A stretch of DNA of 64,000 bases. Source: WTFY01 sp965220895. Lineage in GTDB: Bacteria > Pseudomonadota > Gammaproteobacteria > UBA4575. Below, piece by piece: positions 51,227-59,511 of this stretch. Where the stretch lies: contig OZ244850.1 in the NCBI GenBank assembly GCA_965220895.1, positions 1,054,001 to 1,118,000 on the forward strand, in the 5' to 3' direction. How positions within the stretch are numbered: position 1 is the first letter of the stretch; every line of letters begins with the position of its first letter. A model generated the notes under the pieces. It was not told the DNA's origin. It saw only the letters and a program-made list of their open reading frames with translations, and searched no databases. Position numbers and translations under genes: made by a program.

Positions 51227-52318
51227 TCAGGGCCAGTCCCGTGAAGGGCTGAAAAAAGCTCCCCGTGTGTGGCTCGCCAGTTTCCAGTATTCACTGGATG
51301 CCTGCGGGTCACCTTCCATGTGAAACAGGATGGTGTTGACGGGAATCCCGTCTGGCAGGATCTCCAAGGCGGCATCGAACAGCTTCTTGCGTGCCTGCGC
51401 GGATACCTTGGAGCGCCAGGATTTTGTTCGACCCTGTGTGGGCAGACCGTCCGTCAGCAGGTAGATGGTATCCGGGAGCGGGTCCATCTGCGCGACCCCC
51501 TCAAAGGCGCGGTACAGGCTGGTGCCCCCGCCCGGCGCCTGCTCGTAAAGACCTGCCACCGCACGGTCCAGGTGCGACGGGTTGCCTGCATCCAGCCATA
51601 CCGCGCCCGGTGCCCGGTAGAGCGGCTCGCTGGTTTCGTTGAAGGCATGGATCTGGAACTGGCTGGTGGGAGGCATGCGTGTGCTGATCCAGTCGACGGT
51701 GTGCAGCACCTGCTGCCACTTGGCCGCGCGCACCCGTTCACTCGGTGCCAGGTTACGAAAACGCAGCACATTGACGATCCGGTCGGCCAGCATGCTGGCT
51801 GAACTGTCCACCAGAATCAGGATGCGCTCACCGCCCATCTTCAGGCCGGTCAGGTACTGGCGCTGTCCGTGACCGTCGAATGCGCGCAAGTACCTCCCCG
51901 AATCCTCGTCCTGCAAGGCCCCCGCCTCAAGTTTCCGGTACGCTTCCTCCAGGGAGTTCAGTTCCGCCTTGAGCGCCTCGACGGCTTGCAGCCGGGCACG
52001 GGTCTCCTGATGCTGTTGGGAAAGCTGCGAGCTGTGCAGGGTGATGTCCTGGAGGATGCTTGCCGCATGCCCCTGGGCCTGGCGTTGCCGCGCCTGGAAC
52101 CCCAGCAGGGAGTTTTGCTGCTGTGCCAGCGACTGCTCCGCTCCGGCAACCTGGGCCTGCAGGTCCTGCACTTCCTCCTGCGTGCTGGCGCTGTCCGTGT
52201 TGCGACGCGCCTGCGTATCGGCATTGATGATCATGAAAAACAGGATGACCGCCCCGAAGCCGCAGAACATCACGTCCAGGAAGGACAGGCTGAACACATT
52301 AATCGTGCGACGTTTCAT
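51227..52318 (-). CDS. ExbD/MotB-like membrane helix fused to VWA domain (first copy)
   Basis: 363 residues. MKRRTINVFSLSFLDVMFCG begins a single membrane helix (about 9-32) with Asp15 aligned to the proton-carrying Asp of ExbD/MotB. A glutamine-rich coiled coil (about 45-135) and a VWA domain with DSSAS (171-175) and LLTDGLPT follow. The two VWA paralogues share the FSLSFLD-x-CGFGA helix motif but differ beyond it, so they may form a heterodimer. The start lies 20 bases inside the 3' end of the Hsp70-like gene. Confidence 0.83.
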   Translation of the reverse strand: MKRRTINVFSLSFLDVMFCGFGAVILFFMIINADTQARRNTDSASTQEEVQDLQAQVAGAEQSLAQQQNSLLGFQARQRQAQGHAASILQDITLHSSQLSQQHQETRARLQAVEALKAELNSLEEAYRKLEAGALQDEDSGRYLRAFDGHGQRQYLTGLKMGGERILILVDSSASMLADRIVNVLRFRNLAPSERVRAAKWQQVLHTVDWISTRMPPTSQFQIHAFNETSEPLYRAPGAVWLDAGNPSHLDRAVAGLYEQAPGGGTSLYRAFEGVAQMDPLPDTIYLLTDGLPTQGRTKSWRSKVSAQARKKLFDAALEILPDGIPVNTILFHMEGDPQASSEYWKLASHTRGAFFSPSRDWP

Positions 52319-53669
52319 GCTCCTGGACCTGGATGAAGTGAACGGTACCGCGGTAGCCGTCCATGCGCAGGCGGTCTCCGGACTGGATGGGCTGGGGTCC
52401 GCTCACAAGCCGGTCATTGAGACGGACCTTGTAATCCCCCAGGTGGCGCAGTTCGATGCGCATGCCTTTTTTCTGGATTCGGCAAATGCCGCGGTCATTG
52501 CAGACTGGATCGAGTGCCAGGCGAGTCTCGTTGCGGTCCTTGGTCAGGCGCAGTTCCTGTTTCGGGCCCAGCGGCCAGGCGCGGTTGCCGATCAACAGGT
52601 GGGTGGGGCAGTTGCGCAGGCTGGCCAGCAACCCGGGATTGGGTTCCAGCAACTGGGGGCGGGTGGATTTGTCCCAGGCCAGCGCGGTCGTGTAATGCAC
52701 GGTCGCATCGGCACGGCTGATCTGGTCGCGATAACCCAGGGCCTGGCGGGCAATACGGGTCGGGTCCGTGCCCAGCATGGCACACCCCGGCAGGTCCTTC
52801 AGGAATTCGTTCAGGCCGAACACCTGGTTGCAGGTCGGGGAGCACACCAGGGTGACCTTGTGGTCAGGGAGCAACTCACTCAGCGAGATTGCCAGCTCCT
52901 CGAAGGCCGCCCGGTTGATCTCGAGAACGTCCTTTCGGTGCAGCTGTATGCGGTGGCCCTGGCCATCCGAGTACAGCTCGCAGCCGACGGACTCGATCGA
53001 CTGCAGGGTCGCCAGCCAGTGCGGAAGTTTTTCATACAGCCGTTGTTCGTCTTCACCCTTTTGCAGGGGATCGAAGCGCGTTTCCCGGACAAAGGCTGCA
53101 GCGATCCACCTGGCTTGCGCCTGGATGAGGGACTGCAGGCCGTGTGCGACGACCTTGGCCGGGCGGCTGGCAGACACCTGCTTGCGGTCCTGCGAAACCA
53201 GGGTGAGTATGGTGCACTGTTGCAGTACGGCGAGCCACACCAGCCTGGTTTTCGGGACGTGGCCGGGAACCGCGAGCACCGCCTTGTTGACGATGCCAAC
53301 CACCGGGATGCCGAGTTTTTCACAGATGCCGAGCACCAACCCCAGTTCCTGTTTGCGCAGTGCGCCGGAGACCGCGAGGATGGCATCGTGGTCCTGGCGG
53401 TCCAGCAGGCTCCAGGCAAACTGCATGTGCCTGAATGCGATCTCGGCATGACTGACGGCATGCCGGGTCTTGCTTTGTCCCGCCAGGTCCGCCCAGAAGC
53501 CCGTGCTGGTCTCCCGCGGTCGCAGGTGCATCTGCTGCTCGGCCTGCTTGCCGGCCAGGATGGAAGTCTCGGTTTCCACCAGAACACAGGACGGGCAGTT
53601 GGCGAGGATACGTTTTCCGTCGCTGATCAGGATGCCGCTGTCGTATAAATCGATGACTACCGTGGCCAC
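52299..53669 (-). CDS. Hsp70/actin-like ATPase-fold protein with FHA-like C-terminus
   Basis: 456 residues, no signal peptide. Residues 1-15 (ATVVIDLYDSGILI) resemble phosphate loop 1 of the actin/Hsp70 fold, and AILAVSGALRKQELGLVLGICEKLGIPVVGIVNKAVLAV-type sequence (95-133) resembles the DnaK segment up to connect 2; only this region is clearly family-like. The last 60 residues (GDYKVRLNDRLVSG, then LQSGDRLRMDG-like) suggest a small FHA-like beta domain. Cytosolic, so it may regulate or assemble the membrane complex. Fold call moderate; function unknown. Confidence 0.6.
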   Translation of the reverse strand: MATVVIDLYDSGILISDGKRILANCPSCVLVETETSILAGKQAEQQMHLRPRETSTGFWADLAGQSKTRHAVSHAEIAFRHMQFAWSLLDRQDHDAILAVSGALRKQELGLVLGICEKLGIPVVGIVNKAVLAVPGHVPKTRLVWLAVLQQCTILTLVSQDRKQVSASRPAKVVAHGLQSLIQAQARWIAAAFVRETRFDPLQKGEDEQRLYEKLPHWLATLQSIESVGCELYSDGQGHRIQLHRKDVLEINRAAFEELAISLSELLPDHKVTLVCSPTCNQVFGLNEFLKDLPGCAMLGTDPTRIARQALGYRDQISRADATVHYTTALAWDKSTRPQLLEPNPGLLASLRNCPTHLLIGNRAWPLGPKQELRLTKDRNETRLALDPVCNDRGICRIQKKGMRIELRHLGDYKVRLNDRLVSGPQPIQSGDRLRMDGYRGTVHFIQVQEHETSHD

Positions 53670-53684
53670 GCGGGCGGTTCTCCT

Positions 53685-54485
53685 TTACTCGGCCTGCAGG
53701 TGGCGGATCAGGTTGCGGTTGCAGTAGTTCTCGGCATCCAGGATCAGCCGCTCCTGCAAAAGCTGCAGCTGATGCACGATGAACATCAGCACGATGCTGA
53801 TGCACAGGGCAATCAGGGTGGAGTTGAACGCCACCCCCAGGCTCTCCGTGACCCCGGCAATGTTGCCCTCCACGGCCTTGTGTGCCTGGCCGAGCGCATC
53901 TCCGATGCCGCGCACCGTTCCCAAAAACCCGATCGAGGGAATCGCCCAGGTGATGTAGCGGATGATGGACAGTTCGGAGTCGAGGCGCTCGGATTCGGAT
54001 TCACACACACTGCGGGTGGCCGAGGAGACGTCCTGGATGTTGTGGGTGGAGTTGAAGCGATGCACGGCGATCTGCAGGGCGCGCGGCAGCAGATAATCCT
54101 GCTGTTCTTCGGGCAGGGACTGGATCTGGCGGGAGAGGGTTTGCATGTCCTGCGGCAGGAACCGGATCCCCTCCTTGGCGTGCAGCAGGTCCATGTCGAG
54201 CATGCCGCGCTCGCGCAACAGATGGCTGGCCTTGTAACTCATGATCACCAGGGCCCACAACATCAGGATGAAACAGGTCTCCTGTTCGTAGTCGCGCACC
54301 AGCACGTACACCGAGCGCTTCGGCACGTAGTCCCTGTCGAGATTGATCTGCACCGCCTGTTGCTCGAGTTCGGCTTCTGCGGCCGGTCGAACGATCGCCA
54401 CGTAGATCGCATGCACGACGATCGTGATCACCAACAGGCTGAAAAGCTGGTAGGTGAGTTCGGTGGAAAACGGTTTTTTCATCAT
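53685..54485 (-). CDS. MotA/TolQ/ExbB-type proton channel subunit
   Basis: 266 residues. Helices at about 10-32, 69-90, 175-199 and 217-244. The last two carry the family motif IPSIGFLGTVRGIGDAL and LGVAFNSTLIALCISIVLMF, in which the Thr/Ser residues line the proton path. The long loop (about 91-174) is cytoplasmic. In MotAB, ExbBD and TolQR a pentamer of this subunit turns around a dimer of the ExbD-type partner; here the two VWA proteins encoded downstream are the obvious partners. 2 bases after the small exported protein gene. Confidence 0.88.
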   Translation of the reverse strand: MMKKPFSTELTYQLFSLLVITIVVHAIYVAIVRPAAEAELEQQAVQINLDRDYVPKRSVYVLVRDYEQETCFILMLWALVIMSYKASHLLRERGMLDMDLLHAKEGIRFLPQDMQTLSRQIQSLPEEQQDYLLPRALQIAVHRFNSTHNIQDVSSATRSVCESESERLDSELSIIRYITWAIPSIGFLGTVRGIGDALGQAHKAVEGNIAGVTESLGVAFNSTLIALCISIVLMFIVHQLQLLQERLILDAENYCNRNLIRHLQAE

Positions 54486-54487
54486 GC

Positions 54488-54724
54488 TCAGATGTCCGTC
54501 GGAAAACTCACGGGCCTGTCGGCGGAGACTTCTTCGCTTGGCACGAATTCCTCCAGAGGCGGGACGCGCCGTGTGCGTCTGTCAACGGCCCTGTCCGGGA
54601 CCACAGCTTCGCCCTGATGGGTCGCAGGCGCTGCGGCCTCCTCCGACACCTCTTCGGCGGTCTCGGGTGCGGCTGCCAGCGCAGGAGCCAGCAGGCCCAG
54701 CACCAGTGCTGCGCAAAGTCTCAT
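54488..54724 (-). CDS. Small exported protein
   Basis: 78 residues. A clear signal peptide (MRLCAALVLGLLAPALAAA, cleavage after Ala18-19) leaves a roughly 59-residue acidic peptide with no recognised domain and no Cys. Tight spacing on both sides (6 and 2 bases) makes it a genuine member of the operon. Possible small periplasmic accessory. Confidence 0.65.
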   Translation of the reverse strand: MRLCAALVLGLLAPALAAAPETAEEVSEEAAAPATHQGEAVVPDRAVDRRTRRVPPLEEFVPSEEVSADRPVSFPTDI

Positions 54725-54730
54725 GTCCTG

Positions 54731-56803
54731 CTAATCCAGGTATCGGGCAATACGAAAACCAACATCCACATGCCGTTTATTATCCTGATCCCGGTAGCTG
54801 AGTCGAGTGCTGCTGAGGGTACTGCGCATCCAGGAGGCACCGCGGATGACGTGCTTGCTGCCGGTTGGCGGACCTGTAGGGTCCACATAGAGCTTCTCGC
54901 TCAGAGCCGGGTAGATGCTGTGGTAGTCATGGCTCCATTCGGCCACGTTGCCGTCCAGGTCGAACAGGCCCAGCGGATTGGGTTTGAAGCTGCCCACCGG
55001 TGCAGCCACTGCAAAGCCATCGCGATAGCCATCGATGATGTCCTCGAGCAGGCCGCTTGCCGCATGGTCCGCGTAATTACCGGTCACCTCGATGGGCGGG
55101 TACTCATGGCCCCAGGCATATTTTGCCAGTTTCCCGTCGGGGCGCCAGCGGGCGGCCCACTCCCATTCGCTTTCCGTGGGCAGGCGGTAACCGGCGGGAA
55201 GGGGGGTCTTGGCCACCCAGGTTCCGTCTTTTTCCTCGTACACGGTTTCCAGACCTTCCCGTTCACTCAGCCAGTTGCAATAGCGCACCGCATCCGCCCA
55301 GGTGAGGTTGACGGCCGGCAGCTCGGGGGCGGACAGGTCGTGGCCGCGGTAGCTGCCGGAATGGTGCGAGGCCATGAAGGCGCTGAAGTGGGCGTTGGTG
55401 ACCTCATGGACAGCCAGGTAGAACGGCCGTTGCAGCGTGACGCTGTGCTGGGTTTCGTTGGTGCGCCGCCCCTGTTCGCGCCGTGGTGCCCCCATGGAAA
55501 ATGTGCCGCCGTCCAGGCGGATGAGGACCTCGCCCTGGTGGGTGAGGATGCGGGCAGGCCGGTCGTGCCGGTCGGGGTCTGCCGCCGGTTCCAGGTTGAC
55601 GGCAATGACCAGCGGGGTATCCACGCTGGGCGTGATGGTTTGCGTATGGCTGAGATATCCGCGTTTTCGCACCTCAAGGCGCTGGGGTGCGCTCGGCAAT
55701 TCAAGGCGAAGCCTGCCCTGGCCTGCAGGCCGACCCTGGACAAGTACCTCGGCATCTTCGGGGGTGGCCTGCACGATCACGGTGCCCAGCAGGGCTTCAA
55801 GGTGTGCATTGAAGGTCTGTTGCCGCCCCGGCTCGACCGTGAGGGTCTGGCGGCTGGGGCGGTAGCCGGGCTTGGTCAGGGTGATGAGATGCTCGGCATT
55901 CGGGGCCAGTGCAAGGTTCAGCGGGGTCTGGCCCTGATCACGGCCTGCGATCGAGACGCGAGCGCCTGCAGGTACGCTGGTAATCCTCACATGACCGGTG
56001 CCGGCCTGCAAATGAGCCTGGGGCAGCGCCAGTGCCTGGCCGGCGACCACCAGAAAATCCACGGTGTAGGGCAGGTAGTCGGGATGGTGCAGATCAAGCC
56101 GGTATTCGCCTGCCATCAGTTCCATCCTCAGGGGGGTGTGTCCCCGCCGGGTCCCGTCCAGCCAGACCTCCGCCTGTTGAGGCTGTGAGTCGATGGACAC
56201 TTGCGCCCATCCGGGCTGCAGCTGAATTTCAAGGTCCTGTTGCTTGTGCTCGCCCTCGATGACCAGTTGTGTGGTGTAGGGCAGGTAACGGTCCGCGGTC
56301 GCCTGCAGGACATAGGTTCCGGCCGCGAGTTCAAGTTGCCTGATCGGGGCGGTATCGAAGGGTGTGTCGTCAATCTGGATACGGACCCCGTGTTCGGGAG
56401 TGCTGGTGATGTTCAGGTAGCCGGGCAGTTTGAGCAGGGAGAATGCGAGGTTCTGGGAGGCCCGAGCGCCGACCTGGATCTCCCGGTCCAGGGGGTGGTA
56501 TCCCGCCCGCTCGGCCTGCAGTCGATAGCTGCCGGGGCGCACCAGGTAGCGTCCGCGCACCAGGACTGGCCAGGGCATGCCCCGCAGGCTGACCGAGTCC
56601 GCAGGCGGATCGATTTCGATCAGCAGGCTCTTGGACGTGAACACGTGGACGAGGATGAGCAACAGAGACAGGAAGACGAGTGCCCCCGCCAGGGTAAAAA
56701 GGCGTCGGCCCAGGCGCTTCGATCTTCGGGCGGGCATTCCGGGCAGCGCCACCGGGCGGATCACCTCGCCGTGCGGGACTGCGGGGTCAGATCGTCTCTT
56801 CAC
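54731..56803 (-). CDS. Membrane-anchored PEGA-repeat protein with SUMF1/FGE-like domain
   Basis: 690 residues. A basic cytoplasmic N-terminus, one helix (about 35-55), then five or six PEGA-type beta repeats of about 70 residues in the periplasm (for example VSIDSQPQQAEVWLDGTRRG and VRITSVPAGARVSIAGRDQG), and an FGE-sulfatase/SUMF1 fold from about 420 (GGTFSMGAPRRE; YRLPTESEWEWAARW; LDGNVAEWSHD; GASWMRS; DVGFRIAR). The cysteines used by true formylglycine-generating enzyme are absent near the C-terminus, so it is probably a binding or structural domain. The start overlaps the TPR gene by 17 bases. Confidence 0.85.
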   Translation of the reverse strand: MKRRSDPAVPHGEVIRPVALPGMPARRSKRLGRRLFTLAGALVFLSLLLILVHVFTSKSLLIEIDPPADSVSLRGMPWPVLVRGRYLVRPGSYRLQAERAGYHPLDREIQVGARASQNLAFSLLKLPGYLNITSTPEHGVRIQIDDTPFDTAPIRQLELAAGTYVLQATADRYLPYTTQLVIEGEHKQQDLEIQLQPGWAQVSIDSQPQQAEVWLDGTRRGHTPLRMELMAGEYRLDLHHPDYLPYTVDFLVVAGQALALPQAHLQAGTGHVRITSVPAGARVSIAGRDQGQTPLNLALAPNAEHLITLTKPGYRPSRQTLTVEPGRQQTFNAHLEALLGTVIVQATPEDAEVLVQGRPAGQGRLRLELPSAPQRLEVRKRGYLSHTQTITPSVDTPLVIAVNLEPAADPDRHDRPARILTHQGEVLIRLDGGTFSMGAPRREQGRRTNETQHSVTLQRPFYLAVHEVTNAHFSAFMASHHSGSYRGHDLSAPELPAVNLTWADAVRYCNWLSEREGLETVYEEKDGTWVAKTPLPAGYRLPTESEWEWAARWRPDGKLAKYAWGHEYPPIEVTGNYADHAASGLLEDIIDGYRDGFAVAAPVGSFKPNPLGLFDLDGNVAEWSHDYHSIYPALSEKLYVDPTGPPTGSKHVIRGASWMRSTLSSTRLSYRDQDNKRHVDVGFRIARYLD

Positions 56804-58331
56804 ATAGAATACTCAGGCGCCCGGTTTTCATGTCCGGGGTCACGTAGAGGGTTTTTCGAACGTCCCGGTAGCCGGGCCTTGAGCCGATAATCGTGTACTG
56901 GCCCGGCCTGAGCCGAATGTCCTGGTGCTCGAAGCGCCCCAGCTTGCCGACACGGAAGATGGTCACCTCCGTCTGGTTGTCCGAGTACAGGGCGACCATG
57001 ACGGGCTGGCGGGCCTGCACCAGCACGGCCTGCAGGGCTTCTGCCTGTTGCAGGATGCGAGGGCCGGGGCTGTGGTCCAGGGCGGAGAGTTCATCCAGCA
57101 GTGCCTGCGCCTCGGCCGATACATCCGCCGAGTACAGGCGCTCGGGGTGCTGTACGTAGTGGTCCAGTTTTGAAAGCAGGGCTGCACGGTGCTGCGTTCG
57201 GGCCGCCCCCTCCCTGGCATGAGGGGCGTTCGGGGCCAGGGCCAGCAGTTGCTGCCAGCTCTGCACAGCCAGGGACCAGTCCTCCTGTTTCTCAAAGTGG
57301 GTTGCCTCAACTTCCAGTGCAGCGATTTTCTCCTCGCGCACGACCTCGTCGACCCGGTGCAATCCCTGGGCTGGGCGCCTGGAGCCAGGTACGAGTTCCT
57401 GGGCCTTGCGAAACGCTGCACGCGCATCCTCGAACTGGCGCGATTGCAGCAGGGCATACGCCTGGCTCATCTGTCGGGAAAACTCCACCTCGGTCAGGCG
57501 GTCCGTGATCCGCTGCAGTGCCTGGGCGGCCTCGCCAGACAGTGGGTCCAGGGCGACGGCTTGCCGGTAGGCCTGTTCAGCGGCCTGCAGGCGGCTGGCT
57601 GCCTCGAACTGACCACCCGTCTTGAGCAATGCAAACAGCTCGCCGAGGGTCTTCGCACGTCCCAGGCCCTCAAGAGCCCGGCGGTTGTCCGAATCGATGG
57701 CGCGGGCCAGTTCGAAATGGCGTTTTGCGACCTCGCCCTGATTTTGTGCAAGGGCTTGCTCTCCCTGCGCGAGGGCCTCGTCCAGCACTGCATCGACCCG
57801 GCCTTGCAGGGCCTGCAGGGCGTTTGTCGACTGTTCGTAGAGGCGGATCGCCTCGGCAAAAGCCTGCTTGCGAAAATACGTATCCCCGGCCTGACCGCGG
57901 GTGATCGCCTCGGCATACTCCTGGCCTGCCCACTGCTCGACCCCCTGTCGTTGAAGGGCCTCCTGCTGTTCGATGATGCCAAGCAGCAGGCTTTCCGCCT
58001 GCAGCCTCAGGGCTGCGCGCTCGGGCTCGGCGGGAGCTGCGGGGATTTCAGTCAGGGCTTCGGGAACACCGCTGGGCTCGGACAAGGTCTCGGGAGGCTC
58101 GTACAGGGGTACGGGGGGGTCCTGGGTCAGCGGGCCGGAGGCGCGTTGTTGATCCACCACCCCGGGCAGTATCCAGAATACCAGTACCGCGATGGACGCC
58201 AGCCCGACGAACACCAGGACAAGCAGGGTGGTGCGCTGTGCAGGGGTGAGCCGAGCCCCGGAATCCGCGGCAGGGGGTTGCAACGATGCGGGATCGATCG
58301 GTTCAACCGGGGTGGAATCGTCTTTGTCCAT
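56787..58331 (-). CDS. Membrane-anchored TPR protein
   Basis: 514 residues. A proline-rich cytoplasmic start, one helix (about 34-56), then alpha-helical tetratricopeptide-like repeats (about 150-420, for example AIRLYEQSTNALQAL, AEQAYRQAVALDPLSGEA, ARAAFRKAQELVPGSRRP). The C-terminal 70 residues (VGKLGRFEHQDIRLRPGQYT, GYRDVRKTLYVTPD) look like a PEGA domain. Probably a periplasmic scaffold. Its start is 7 bases after the preceding lipoprotein gene. Confidence 0.82.
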   Translation of the reverse strand: MDKDDSTPVEPIDPASLQPPAADSGARLTPAQRTTLLVLVFVGLASIAVLVFWILPGVVDQQRASGPLTQDPPVPLYEPPETLSEPSGVPEALTEIPAAPAEPERAALRLQAESLLLGIIEQQEALQRQGVEQWAGQEYAEAITRGQAGDTYFRKQAFAEAIRLYEQSTNALQALQGRVDAVLDEALAQGEQALAQNQGEVAKRHFELARAIDSDNRRALEGLGRAKTLGELFALLKTGGQFEAASRLQAAEQAYRQAVALDPLSGEAAQALQRITDRLTEVEFSRQMSQAYALLQSRQFEDARAAFRKAQELVPGSRRPAQGLHRVDEVVREEKIAALEVEATHFEKQEDWSLAVQSWQQLLALAPNAPHAREGAARTQHRAALLSKLDHYVQHPERLYSADVSAEAQALLDELSALDHSPGPRILQQAEALQAVLVQARQPVMVALYSDNQTEVTIFRVGKLGRFEHQDIRLRPGQYTIIGSRPGYRDVRKTLYVTPDMKTGRLSILCEETI

Positions 58332-58338
58332 CGCCTTG

Positions 58339-59511
58339 CTAGATGCTGTCCGGGACGGCTTTTTCCTGTGCCAGTCCCGTCTCGTTCAGATAGATCTTGT
58401 GCAGCAACGCGCGCCATTTACGGTACTGTTCTTCGATGCTGCCGGTAATCTCCACCGTGCGGCCCTCAATATCCAGTACCATCGGGCGCACTTCCGCCTT
58501 GAGGGAATCTCCCAGTTCGCGGAGGGCGTCGTCGTGGATCTGGGCTTCCCTGCCGATGTCGATGCCATCCTTGTACAGGATGGCGCCCGTGGTGACCAGG
58601 CCCGGGTAGTCCCGCAGCAGGCCCACCAGCGTGATGACGGCTGCCGCGAGCTTGGTGCGTCCGGCGCGGCGTTCAATGGCACGTTTTTGCTGGACTTCCA
58701 TCAGGTAGTATTTGCGCCAGTTCGTGTAGGGCCGGTACATCGCACCGTGGAAATTCGCATAGTACTCGTTGATCGTATCGACGAACAAAAACTCACGCTC
58801 ACGGATCTTGCGCACGCGGTGCAGCATGGGATCCTCCCGGGCCGGCAGGCGTGCCACCCGGACCTGGCCATTTGGTTCCCAGACGAGGTAAGCGGAGAAC
58901 GGGTCCGGCGAGATGCTGGCGGCGTAGCGCAGTTCGGAGGTGTTGCGGATGCGGATCAGTTGCCGGTCGGTCAACTTCCTTCGATGGCGGTAGAGATCAT
59001 TGGCGATGCGGTTGTAGACGTGCTGGTAGACGTCATCCCCCAGATCGATGTCGGAGTAGTCGAGTTCGCTCAACTCGGCCCTGTACTTTTTTTCAAACCA
59101 CTGGTTGCCGGTACTGTCCGAGACCTGGGCCTGCAGCATCAGGCTTTCGCCGTCGGAAGCGATGATTGTGCCGCGGACCACCACGTCCGCAATATGTGAG
59201 GTGGCTGGCAGCACCCGGATGGCGCCCCAGCCGCTGGCCCGCTGCAGCGTCTCTTTCAGGTGGTAGGCCATGTAGCGCGCTTCGGCCGCGCGGATGTCCT
59301 CGTGGATGCTTTCCTCGGCCTGCTCCTCGGTGACTTCACCTTTCTCGAACAGCAACACGCCGACATCCAGCAGCTGACTGTCCTGCAGCTGTACGGTCTC
59401 GGATTCAATTTCCTCCCCGCCCGAGACCCGGACCGTGTTCGGCGCACAGCTGCCGGTCAAAACGAGGAGGGTCAGCCACAGCGAGGCCACAAGGGTTCTG
59501 CCCATGGTCAT
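58339..59511 (-). CDS. Predicted lipoprotein of the VWA/proton-channel operon
   Basis: 390 residues. Signal peptide with lipobox LTGSC (Cys22). The central region (about 45-170) resembles lipoproteins of assembly systems (VGVLLFEKGE, RVLPATSHIADVVVRGTI). A hydrophobic stretch near 275-300 (AAVITLVGLLRDYPGL) may be amphipathic. No enzyme motif recognised. ATG 59511 overlaps the preceding stop (ATGA). Likely outer-membrane-anchored component. Confidence 0.72.
   Translation of the reverse strand: MTMGRTLVASLWLTLLVLTGSCAPNTVRVSGGEEIESETVQLQDSQLLDVGVLLFEKGEVTEEQAEESIHEDIRAAEARYMAYHLKETLQRASGWGAIRVLPATSHIADVVVRGTIIASDGESLMLQAQVSDSTGNQWFEKKYRAELSELDYSDIDLGDDVYQHVYNRIANDLYRHRRKLTDRQLIRIRNTSELRYAASISPDPFSAYLVWEPNGQVRVARLPAREDPMLHRVRKIREREFLFVDTINEYYANFHGAMYRPYTNWRKYYLMEVQQKRAIERRAGRTKLAAAVITLVGLLRDYPGLVTTGAILYKDGIDIGREAQIHDDALRELGDSLKAEVRPMVLDIEGRTVEITGSIEEQYRKWRALLHKIYLNETGLAQEKAVPDSI

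Noticed and set aside
51311..51326. parS-like sequence in the VWA gene
   Set aside because: Only about 11 of 14 core bases match and the palindrome is broken.
54731..56803. SUMF1-domain protein as a diversity-generating retroelement target or active formylglycine enzyme
   Set aside because: No reverse transcriptase or template repeat is nearby, and the catalytic cysteines are missing.
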